From: Symsagittifera roscoffensis
Lineage: Eukaryota; Xenacoelomorpha; Acoela; Convolutidae
Direction of reading: 5' to 3'
Assembly (NCBI RefSeq): GCF_963678635.1
Contig: NC_087069.1
Coordinates: 30,670,776 to 30,734,775, forward strand
DNA: 64,000 nucleotides
Shown here: positions 20,194-28,722 of the stretch, piece after piece
Layout: every line of letters begins with the position of its first letter
How positions within the stretch are numbered: position 1 is the stretch's first letter
The notes under the pieces: model-generated
Told to the model about the DNA's origin: nothing
Database searches by the model: none
Seen by the model: only the letters and a program-made list of their open reading frames with translations
Translations under genes and position numbers: made by a program

Positions 20194-22024
20194 AGATGTC
20201 AGGAGAAATGAAAAACAAAAAATTATGAAAAATACTCGAAGTCTCGAAACAAAGTCAGGAAATTGACAAGGAATTGTGTTCGAATACATGAAGAAGATAT
20301 ATCAAAAAGCATAAAACAGCGACCTAAAAAGTTTTGGAATTATGTAAACAAAAACATTAAATCCACTGAGACGATACCTGCACTCAAAATTAGCAATGAT
20401 AATTGAGTAAAGACCAAAAAAGAGAAAGCGACTGCCCTGTCTGATTTCTTCAATTGAATTTTTGCCATAGAAACACCTGGCAGCTTGGATTTAATGGATC
20501 TCCAAGAGCACCAAATATCAGATGATCTATATCTCTCTAAAGAAGAAATACTACATGAATTTGCAGAGTTAGACACCACCAAATCGGTGGGAGCTGACAA
20601 TATTTACCCAAAGATTTTGAACGAATGCCGATGTGAATTAGCTGAATTACTGTGTTCTTTAAGGCAAAACTCCTGGGATAAGGGAGAAATACCCAAAGAT
20701 TGGAAAGGCGCAAATATAACAGCGATTCCTAAAAAGACGCAAAAAGTGACCAAAACAATTACAGACCTGTTAGCCTCACATCAATCTGTTGCAAATTAAT
20801 GGAAAAAGTAATAAGAAGACACCTGTTTGACTTTTTGAGACAAAACAACATCTTATCAGAAAAACAAAATGGTTTCTTACCAGGTCGATCAACGACTCTC
20901 CAGTTATTAAAAGCACTCGACGACTGGACTGCAGAACTGGACAAGAGTTATGAGGTAGACATAGTGTTTATCGACTTCCCAAAAGCTTTTGATAGCGTTC
21001 CCCACAAAAGACTATTGAACACAGTATCCAAAAATGTGATCAAAGGGAAAACTTTAAAGTGGATCACAGCATTTTTAACGGATAGGGGGCAACGGGTAGT
21101 GGTAAACTAAAGCTATTCGGAGTGACCACCAGTTGTCAGCGGAGTCCCACAAGAATCTGTCCTGGGAACAATACTTTTTTTGCTATACATCAATTTGATG
21201 AGGGGTGGCATTACATCCACTATGCTTCTGTACGCAGATGACGCCAAAATATTCAGATCAACTACTGACGAGACTCAAGAGGGAAAACTACAGTTTGACC
21301 TGAATGAAATTTTCAAATGGGCTAAAATCAGTTTAATGAAGTTCATTCTGACTAAATGTCATACACTCACTCTAACGACAAGAACGAAACAATCTGAACG
21401 GAACTATACCCTAAATGGCGAAAAACCACTGAATCAGAGAAAGATCTGTAAGTTATCGTTGATTCAAGATTACAATACCATGAGCACATCGCCAAAAAGA
21501 CGAAAGCGGCAAACAGTATAGTCGCGATAATCAGGAAAAGTTTCGTGAACCTGACCTCTGAAATTCTAACGACCCTGTACAAAGCCTTAGTAAGAGCACA
21601 TCTGGAGTATGCAAATCAGGCATGGAATCCATACCTGAAAAAAGAAAAAGTTATGATTGAAAATGTTCAGCGACGCGCAACGAAACTTATTCCAGGCATA
21701 CGTAATTTCAGCTACTCGAAACGACTTCAGACTTTGAAACTACCAATACTCGAGTAAAGACGCAAACGCGGTAGATTGATTGAAGTCTTCAAAATTCTGA
21801 ACAGTCTATACGATACAGCAGCGACTGAAGGATTTAATACAATCAATGAAAGAGACAAAAGAAGAAACCCTTTCAAGATTGTGACCAAGAAGACCAGAAA
21901 TACAGCTAGACAAAAATTCCTTACAGTTGCAGCCATCAACGATTGGATTTTGTTACCCGAAACTAATATCAAGCGAGAGGGTACACGTTTTCAAGTCAAG
22001 ACTAGACAAACCATGGGCGTCTGA
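20194..22024 (+). pseudogene. Reverse transcriptase of A3
   Basis: Segments in order: linker (to 20450, several stops); 20485-20799 with KSVGADNIYPKILNE and the SLTSICCK-type block; 20799-21110 with GFLPGRST, FIDFPKAFDSV and RGQRVVVN; a degraded VSGVPQ(stop)SVLG block near 21133; 21180-21521 with catalytic YADD at 21231-21242; thumb ORF 21545-21757; C-terminal ORF 21776-22024 ending with the W-x-LP...K motif typical of CR1-like enzymes. Stops and frameshifts abolish translation. Confidence 0.82.
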
Positions 22025-22561
22025 AATATATGACGCATCCTTTATGGAATGACGAAATGGATGTCCAAGAAAGAGCTGGTCGACAGAGGCCTGGGAGGCC
22101 TACAAATCAGAAGTTAACCTGTGAACCTGCAATTGGGTGCTGTCAGAGTACACTCAAAGAATAGTTTTTTGAGTTGTTGAAAGTTCGAAGCACCGAAAGT
22201 GCGTTACACGCTAGTCCTATTTAATAAGTTTATCACATCAAAAAGGCTAAATGTGAAAGCTGATCGAAATCAGTTTGTCTGATGGTCTAAAAATAGTAAC
22301 TTAGTACTGAGCGCTTAAGAGACCAAAAAAACAACTGTCTAGTTCAAGACTGTTTAAACGAGGAGGGTTAAAGCAACACGTGGTGAGATTGCTGTTTATG
22401 CAACAAGACTGAAAAAGTCAAAGGAAAATTTTTATGTACGTTCTAATACGCTATACAACTATTTTAGAATTCTTTGCTGGTCTGGAAACTGCAGCCCACC
22501 GGGAAAAATACCAATTTATAAACGAGGGTTCAAAACCCTTGGAGAAATCCTAAAGCCTACC
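22025..22561. other. 3' UTR of A3
   Basis: Homologous to 11805-12434. Carries the satellite-like segment (about 22120-22165), the GGGTT/AACCC hairpin at 22527-22539 and the conserved run leading to the CTA tail. Part of the UTR seen in A2 (the caaattgtgg block, about 12218-12320) is absent here. No gene. Confidence 0.7.
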
Positions 22562-22606
<45 letters not shown>

Positions 22607-22609
22607 TTA

Positions 22610-22644
<35 letters not shown>
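22562..22644. repeat. (CTA)n tail of A3
   Basis: The longest trinucleotide run in the window, ~27 units with CTT/CCA interruptions. Confidence 0.95.
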
Positions 22645-22649
22645 GACGT
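22636..22649. repeat. Left target-site duplication of element C
   Basis: ACTACTACTGACGT, repeated exactly at 26579-26592 on the other side of C. Because part of it is microsatellite, the left limit could slide by 3-base steps; the TGACGT part is unambiguous. Confidence 0.85.
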
Positions 22650-23011
22650 AGTATTTAGCCTAATTGTTGTGATAAAATTATTAAATAGTCTTTCTTTGGT
22701 CAAATTTACCGCTTGTGTGTTTTCATATCATATGCGCGCTGGGCTTTCCTCTTCTGGTTATATTACCAAATCTCGCCGTCCCAGCCGTAGGCGAGTGAAG
22801 TTTCCTTGGCGTAACTAGACGCAAGAAGGAGTGAGCTGGTGAATCGACCTCCAAATCGACGTCAGGTTGTACCACTCCTTTCTTTTTTTTTCTTTTTTTT
22901 CCTCGCCTTTGCTTCAGCAATTTTAAACAGCAATTCAGCAATTTTAAGTGAAAGTATTCATAAATCACCCCAAAGAGCTTCATTTCTCGCCCCAGGTGTC
23001 TGTGTTTCAGG
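22650..23011. other. Leader of element C
   Basis: A short stretch (about 22658-22712) resembles the leader of family A (about 850-910 and 17345-17400), with the shared core gtgataaa-ttatta-atag. A pyrimidine run lies at 22874-22903. The long minus-strand open frame here (22723-23094) has no recognisable domain and is not counted as a gene. Confidence 0.55.
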
Positions 23012-23548
23012 TTGATGCCGCAATTCCAGGCAAGACGCATCCCTGAGTTCTCAGAGAAACTGATTATCGGGACTTCAAGGACCAAATATATCAAAACAGC
23101 TGTAGTAAAAAGAACAATTCACTCCTACCGCGGCGCAACGCTTCATGAACTGTTTGAAACAGTTTTACAATACAGACCAAAGCGCCTAAATACAGTAACA
23201 ATAGTTGCTGGATACAATGAAAACGGGCATCCACAAGAATAAGAACAGCAGTGGAAAAATTTGATTAACCTCGTCACTAACAAGTGTCAGCCCAAGACAC
23301 TGATCATCCCCAAAACAATTCAACACTGTAATAATTCCGAAGTAAACCGCAAAATTTATATTCTTAATCGTGTGCTGTTTAATTTGATAAATAGATTTGT
23401 ACACCCCCATACACTTATTGTTTCACCTAACCTCAACCTAAATCTAACCCTTCAAATGTTCTGCCGTGATTGCGTCCATTTTTCGTTCTACGGTAATGAT
23501 TTCTTTACAAATGTTCTTGCAAATTTAATCTATAAATTCTCTCGCTAA
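23012..23548 (+). pseudogene. SGNH/GDSL hydrolase-like ORF of element C (one stop)
   Basis: A single frame of 178 codons with one TAA at 23240-23242. Three SGNH blocks are visible: LIIGTSRTKYIK (block I, G-x-S nucleophile), TIVAGYNENGH (block III, G-x-N) and DCVHFSFYGNDFF at the C-terminus (block V, D-x-x-H). Spacing matches a compact ~180-residue esterase domain. CR1-like ORF1 proteins carry such domains; their role in transposition is not established. ATG 23012 is the first in-frame start after the leader. Confidence 0.7.
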
Positions 23549-23589
23549 CTTGACACCGCCGTCCTTCCTAAAATGGCTACTCAAACACA

Positions 23590-23862
23590 CTGCCTTATTG
23601 TAAAAACAGCCTGCGAGGCGGAGGTGTTTGGTGCTTCACATATCCAGGCTACATGCATGTAAAATGCAGCGGCCTAGCCCGCAGCAGTGATCACTATGAC
23701 GATTTCAGTTGTCATCGCTGCACCTCCCAATTTCATTCAGCTAACGACAAGCATGAATGCAATCCCCCAACCCTAGCTACAACCACGCTCCCGCAAATGC
23801 ACCCTCGCCCTTCCACTGCCCCACACTCACAACCCTCGCCCCACTTCCACTATAGAACCTAG
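23590..23862 (+). pseudogene. PHD-like zinc finger region of element C
   Basis: Read in one frame from 23590: YCKNS, VWCFTYPGYMHVKCSGL and DDFSCHRC. H-x2-C followed by C-x2-C matches the second half of a PHD finger; the first Cys pair appears degraded. After the finger comes a Pro/Thr/His-rich segment to a stop at 23860. It lies ~40 bp after the SGNH stop and just before the RT N-terminal region, so it may begin the RT-bearing ORF. Confidence 0.6.
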
Positions 23863-23865
23863 AAC

Positions 23866-25371
23866 AATACAAGACCCATGGTCAAACCCCTTTCCAGAAC
23901 TCATAGAAACCACCAGGAAAAGATACACCAAACTGGTCCACTGGAAACCGGTCTTTTTGATCTTGTCAAAAAATAAAGTTGGTTATAACTTCATTGAAAC
24001 TCTCAATAGAACTTTGAACAGCCTAATAGAAAACAACGAAAACACCTTCGCAATGCACGCAGCAATGATTTTTCGACACTTATTACTCTGCAAAACAAAG
24101 TCCGAAATTGATGGATATTTATCCAAAACAATAGCAAGACGACTTAAGCAATGACAAGACGGAGACTTGGATGGACTATATAACGAAGGAAAGGCGCTGC
24201 AAATGCGCTTGTTGAAAGGAAGTAGAAGAAAAACTGAAACTGAAGCACAACAGTTCAACAAACTAATGGAAACTGGAGAAATATAGAAACACCCACCATC
24301 TAAACAAATTGATGAGAACTATATTACACCAGTCTCAAACGAAACAATTTCTTTCCATCCATCGATATTTGATCAGTTAAATCGTCAACATGTCAAGAAG
24401 GCAGCCATGAGAACGCACGGATTGCATGGACCATCTGGCCTCGATGCAAATGAATGGAGACGTATTTTAACACACTTCGGGCAACAATCAGTTAAAATTT
24501 CAAAAACAGTTGCTAAAATTGCCAAAAAATTGGCCACCGAAGAACTAAATCTAGAACTAATGGAACCATATAACGCATAATACCCTTTGAAAAGAATCCA
24601 GGGGTAAGACCCATAGGCATAGGAGAAGTTATGCGTAGGATAATAGGGCGAACAATAATTAAATGCCTAAAACACGAACTCATTTCGCTCGGTTCGAACT
24701 ACCATCTCTGCCTAGGACAAAAATGTGGCATTGAATGTGCGATCCACACGCTAAGAAATCAATACAGCAAAACTTCCGCCGATGTTGTTTTACTGATAGA
24801 TGCCGAAAACGCTTTCAACTCGCTGAACCGAAGCTGGCATTAAAAAACATCGAAAATACCTGCCCTTCCCTTAGTACAGCGATTAGGAGCTCCTACTCCA
24901 ATCCATCTAAACTATTCGTTAACGAAAAAAGAGAATCTACTCTCAACAAGGGACAACCCAGGGGGATCCACTAGCAATGGCCATGTACGGTCTAGCCATA
25001 GTACCCCTCATAAAACTTTTATCAGTAGACGATGTAACCCAGAAATGGTGAAGCTCAGAAAATCTTCGCAAATACAGGAATCACTATAAAAGCGGAAGCC
25101 CGAGTGCTTGGATCAGTTATAGGAACAGAATCTGAATGTAAAAAATTCCTCGAATTTCAACAGAATGAGCAAATCAAAAATTTGAAAAAACTAACGAAAA
25201 TCGCTAAAACCTCCCCTCAAAACCTTTATGCCTGCTATACTAAAGGAGTTCAAGAAAAGCTTTCATTTCTTGCCAGGACAACGCCTAACACTATGGAAAA
25301 CTTAGAAATGTGTGAAAATATTATCAAAAAACAATTATTACCTAACCTAGTCGGTAAAGACACTTTAAACC
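23866..25371 (+). pseudogene. Reverse transcriptase of element C
   Basis: The N-terminal region (23957-24579, one frame with TGA at 24154 and TAG at 24286) contains VHWKPVFLI, SKTIARRLKQ and LHGPSGLDANEWRRIL. The RT core follows in shifting frames: RRIIGRTIIKCLK, CGIECAIHTLR, LLIDAENAFNSLNR (motif A with the first catalytic Asp) and TTQGDPLAMAMYGLAIVPLI (motif B). After VTQKW at about 25050 a stop occurs and the expected YADD box is absent, apparently deleted. RT class judged from motifs A and B; it differs strongly from A, B and D. Confidence 0.72.
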
Positions 25372-26403
25372 CCCAGTTCCGTGAGATATTTTTCTTTACC
25401 ACTTAAAATTGGCGGATTTAACATCAAGCTGCCATCCGATCATGGAAGCTACCTAGAATGGTCTAAGGAAACATCATTAGTACTGGAATCTCAAGATCCT
25501 ATTACAGCAGTAACACAGCAAGAAAAAAATGTACGAAAATCAGAAAATTGAAAACTGATAGAACAAATCGAAAAAAAAAACCTCATTAACTCCATAAATG
25601 AAACAGATAAAAACGCAATCGACCTGGCCTCTCAAAAGAGAGCCTCTGACTGGCTCAATGTTCTACCACTGAGCAGATACAACTTCAACCTGAATAAATC
25701 AGAGTTCAGAGATGGTATTTACTTAAGATACGGATAGGAACCGACCAAACCCCCACTCACATGTGCCTGTGGTGCTAATTTCAACTTGACACAAGCGCTA
25801 CACTGTGCAAAGGGCGGTTACACACACATAAGACACAATGAAATCAGAGACACATTCGGCAACCTCGTGAACGAGGTTTGCCATGACGTCGAGATTGAGC
25901 CGAAACTTCAGCCGTTGCAAGGCGCAAGATTTGTCAACAATTCAACTACAACTGAAGATGAGGCACGACTTGACATAAAGACAAACGGACACTGGGGTTC
26001 ACGATTCAGCCGTGCTTTCTTTGATGTAAAAGTTTTCAACCCCCATGCCAAAACATAGCGAAAACTGCATAAGGTTGCATACAAATACCACGAAACGCTG
26101 AAGAACTCCAAATATCAGCAAAGAATTTTAAACGTAGAGCAGAGTAGCTTCTGCCCGCTAATTTTTGGATGCACCGGTGGCGCTGCTCCAACAGCCACGC
26201 GGACGATGCAGCGATTAGCCGAAAAACTAAGTGAAAAAAGACAAGAAAGCTATCCAGAATCTATAAACTACATAAGAACTAAAATAAGCTTCGCGATCCT
26301 GAGGAGCTCTATACTTTGTATAAGGGGGTGCAGATCGCTACGCAAAGTTCAATTTATCGACAACTCCATAAGCGCTATTGTAGAGGAAGGCCGGCTAAGA
26401 TAA
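25372..26403 (+). pseudogene. RT C-terminal region and restriction-like endonuclease of element C
   Basis: One frame of ~340 codons with only three stops (25549, 25735, 26056). Order: SLPLKIGGFNI, LASQKRASDWLNVLP, NKSEFRDGIYLRYG, a CCHC knuckle starting CACGANFNLTQALHC (the His is Gln here but His in the 62-kb copy), RHNEIRD, EDEARLDI and AFFDVKVFNP (RLE core: Asp, then D-V-K-V), and a C-terminal ISFAILRSSILCIRG ending GRLR and TAA at 26403. PD-(D/E)XK-type endonucleases of this kind cut the target in RLE-bearing non-LTR elements. Confidence 0.78.
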
Positions 26404-26578
26404 ATTAACATTACGACGATGCATTTAATGCTGATATATGACTTCATTGCTGATATATATGCATTTTTATATCGCTGGTATGGCCCTATCCAGCTTATGA
26501 ACTTACCGTAACTAAACGGAAGGGCCCCTTTTGTAATTTAGTTTTTTCATTATTCAAATGAGTTGTTTGGTTTGTAAA
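26404..26578. other. 3' UTR of element C
   Basis: 175 bp. The block from tatcgctggtatggccc to ggaagggcc is conserved with 62866-62932 of copy C2, suggesting a structured 3' end recognised by the RT. Ends tttgtaaa before the TSD. Confidence 0.65.
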
Positions 26579-26592
26579 ACTACTACTGACGT
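26579..26592. repeat. Right target-site duplication of element C
   Basis: Exact second copy of ACTACTACTGACGT. Removing C and one copy restores CTA tail-TGACGTCA-exon 1, the arrangement found uninterrupted at 12435-12486 and 15970-16020. Confidence 0.85.
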
Positions 26593-26594
26593 CA
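26587..26594. promoter_or_regulatory. CRE-like palindrome upstream of exon 1, copy c
   Basis: TGACGTCA, overlapping the right TSD of C. The insertion of C kept the palindrome whole on this side. Confidence 0.5.
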
Positions 26595-26621
26595 AAGTTT
26601 TCTGCGCTCCGTCACTGTGTA

Positions 26622-26720
26622 ATGTCGGGCGAATGTTACATTTCAGATTGATTGATTGATTCTGCTGAATTGAGCCCTGCTTTTAATGGCTGTCGTCGCA
26701 ACAACTCTAGAGCTCAGCAG
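26622..26720 (+). pseudogene. First exon of host gene, copy c (in-frame stop)
   Basis: Same length and donor (CAG|GTGAGT at 26720/26721) as copies a and b, but codon 10 is TGA where they have TTA, and several residues differ. No later in-frame ATG exists within the exon. This is the copy physically linked to exons 2-4, so either the locus is a pseudogene, translation starts elsewhere, or an intact exon 1 is used from another copy. Confidence 0.45.
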
Positions 26721-27316
26721 GTGAGTTGGAAATAAACCTCTGCATGAATTAGAGTTAGCATTTCGACAGATTTTTTGCTCCAAATGCTTGACAATTTAGT
26801 GCTAACGTGAAGAGTTGAGTAGACGAGGTTGAGTTATAAGTTATCGAACTTAAACTGGTTATTGACAAACATGAACTGATAGTACGAAATGTTCGGTAAA
26901 AATCACGTGGTGAGAGAAAGAAAGCACAAAATGTGTATTGAAATGTCACGTGGTGAGTATGTTTGTTAGTCGTTGTAAATTTTTGGAACACTCATGTCAG
27001 ATCAAAACGACAGTAGGCATTGAGACTGAACCACGCTATCAGATGATGATTCATGAAAAAAGACCGAGAAGTTCTTTCATCGCGTTGAGAAATCCGTCAA
27101 CGAGTTGATCCGTCTTGGTGTAGACATCTTCGTTCCCCTCGAGTCTTCCCAGAGAAGAGTCAAGGAATTTCTTTTAGAGAGAACTGTGTCAACTTTTGAT
27201 CAACTGAACTCTTGTTCATGGTTCTTGAAGTGCACTGCATCTTTTTATTTTTGCCTTAATTTACTCAAGAGAATTAATTCTTTCATTATTATGATTATTA
27301 TTATGTTACAAGTGAG
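26721..27316. other. Intron 1, copy c
   Basis: 596 bp, homologous to 16119-16713. GT start; acceptor region cattattatgattattatta...caagtgag. No separate gene seen. Confidence 0.5.
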
Positions 27317-27520
27317 TCTTCCAATCCTGATGGTGAGCTGCAAAGTGATGGGAACAATAAGAAAAAAGGTGTAACGGTATACGCTACAGATACTGCTGCC
27401 GTCGCTACACATGAAACAACGACAGTAGCGACGGCTGGCAAGGAAATTTCTATAGAACCATCACCGCAACCATCCAGACTGCTCCCTCAGAAAGAGTCGG
27501 ATCTCTACTTTGCCAACAAG
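27317..27520 (+). CDS. Exon 2 of host gene, copy c
   Basis: 204 bp, 68 codons, phase 0 at both ends: starts SSNPDGELQSDGNNKKK and ends QKESDLYFANK, then donor AAG|GTTAGT. The frame is open only in the phase predicted by exon 1. Composition is polar and Ser/Thr-rich, probably disordered. The alternative acceptor four bases upstream would give TGA at once when joined to exon 1, so the gtgag| acceptor is preferred. Function not recognised. Confidence 0.5.
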
Positions 27521-28315
27521 GTTAGTGTCTACCTGTGATGCGCCATCACTGATGATTCATGGTAACAGCGCTCCTTGCTGTCCACTTCTAACGTCCTTAC
27601 TAGCCTCAAGGGCTCTTTTCCAGTTCCACTTTTCAAATTCAATTTTGAAAAGTCTATTTAACGTTGTCATAATGCAATGAAATTTGGCGTGGTGAACAAA
27701 TCAACAACTGTGAACAGATTTCTTCTTCATACTTTACAGCGTAAAATCACGCTTTTAGTCGTAAAAACACGTAAAACAAACAAGACTCGTTATTTTGAAA
27801 GGCGGGGGGGGGGGCTGGAAAAGAGCCGCCTCAAGAATTTGAAGAATTACGCTTGCGATTAGCAAGCATTATCAAACCGGAATGTAGACTTTTTCGGCTA
27901 TTTTTTTTCGGCAAGCCGAAAAGATAAAAATTTGGATGTTTTCCAGACTTTCGGATATTTTTGCAAATTTAACGTTTGTTTTGAAAATAATTGTAAGTTT
28001 TTTTCAGGTTTGTCGGTTTAAGTAATGAGAGTCACTCATTTTTTTATCGCTAGTGGTTGCGAAGCTCTGCTTCGCCTCTGTGTTAACATTGTTCTTCACC
28101 AAGTACCTGAGGGAGGTGATAGAAATTCTTGTCGTCTGGTTTATGATGTTCAGTGATATGAATGGATTTTAAGTATGCTTTCGTATCGCAATCGTAAAGA
28201 TCTGAACCGATAAAAGTTTGCATCCATTTTTTCAAAAAAGAAACTTAATTTTTTCGTTAAGTAGCGTGACAGAAGAATCAGCAGTTTTGATTTGACTAGC
28301 TTGATTGATGCTTAG
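27521..28315. other. Intron 2 with small hairpins and a G-run
   Basis: 795 bp. Holds a 12-base G-run at 27804-27814, a perfect hairpin TTTTCGGC-AA-GCCGAAAA near 27907-27924 and another, GCGAAGC-TCT-GCTTCGC, near 28059-28075. The open frame 27677-27862 shows no known domain. Ends with acceptor gatgcttag. Confidence 0.45.
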
Positions 28316-28410
28316 GCAATGAGACTGGAAATAGCAGAGGAAAAATTAAAGCGGGAATGTCTACTCCCAGATTTGGATGGAGAATTCGTGGCCATGTTTG
28401 TGCTGACAGA
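28316..28410 (+). CDS. Exon 3 of host gene
   Basis: 95 bp between acceptor cttag|GCAATG and donor ACAGA|GTGAGT. Phase 0 in, phase 2 out. Encodes AMRLEIAEEKLKREC, then LLPDLDGEFVAMFVLT, a charged helix followed by a hydrophobic stretch. It joins exon 2 without a stop and exon 4 with a shared codon (GA+C, Asp). Not found duplicated elsewhere in the window. Protein not recognised. Confidence 0.45.
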
Positions 28411-28617
28411 GTGAGTAGTGATAGGGTTTTCTCCACTTCTGTATTAACTGTCTGGTTTGGCGTTTTAGCTTAGCTTAGCTCAGCTCCTCGCCGCCTAATT
28501 TGGTGGAAACTGTAGGCGATGATCATGTTGATGACTTTGTAGAATTGACCACTGGAACCACGACAGAGAACGAGTAGTGTTGCAGTGTGAGTGTAGTGTG
28601 TTGGTGGTGAATTACAG

Positions 28618-28722
28618 CTTCATCACTGAGAAGTGGAGCGAGCTCACCAGGATCAATCTCAAATGCATATCCCGCATACACTTTGCCAAGCAACTCACCT
28701 TCAAAAAGATGTCTCTTCAGTG
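28618..28722 (+). CDS. Exon 4 of host gene
   Basis: 105 bp between acceptor gaattacag|CTTC and donor CAGTG|GTAAGT. Completes the Asp codon from exon 3, then encodes FITEKWSELTRINLKCIS and RIHFAKQLTFKKMSLQ, and leaves TG for the next exon. Phase 2 out. The intron before it is only 207 bp. No exon 5 could be identified; gypsy-derived DNA starts a few hundred bases on, so later exons, if any, lie beyond the repeats. Confidence 0.45.

Larger units (their letters stand above)
17301..22644 (+). mobile_element. CR1-like family A, most complete copy (A3)
   Basis: A 5.3-kb element with leader, SGNH-like ORF, ORF1 including the complete RRM-like part that A1 and A2 lack, endonuclease, RT with its true C-terminus, 3' UTR, terminal hairpin (22527-22539) and a long CTA tail. 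It is inactive: ORF1 and ORF2 contain many stops. Domain order fits CR1-like elements, in which esterase and PHD domains are known in ORF1. Confidence 0.85.
22650..26578 (+). mobile_element. Non-LTR retrotransposon C: SGNH-PHD-RT-RLE, bounded by TSD
   Basis: A 3.93-kb element defined by a 14-bp target-site duplication. Order: leader, SGNH hydrolase-like ORF, PHD-like finger, RT, CCHC knuckle plus restriction-like endonuclease, short 3' UTR ending in tgtaaa without a TAC tail. It has several stops, and the RT catalytic box seems deleted, so it is inactive, but the coding decay is lighter than in A or B. A second, 3'-only copy lies at 61930-62950. I infer RLE-type target-primed reverse transcription. 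Confidence 0.85.

Noticed and set aside
22723-23094. 123-codon minus-strand open frame in the C leader
   Set aside because: Lies over the leader and the start of the SGNH ORF of C on the opposite strand, has a low-complexity K/R run from the pyrimidine tract, and shows no domain.
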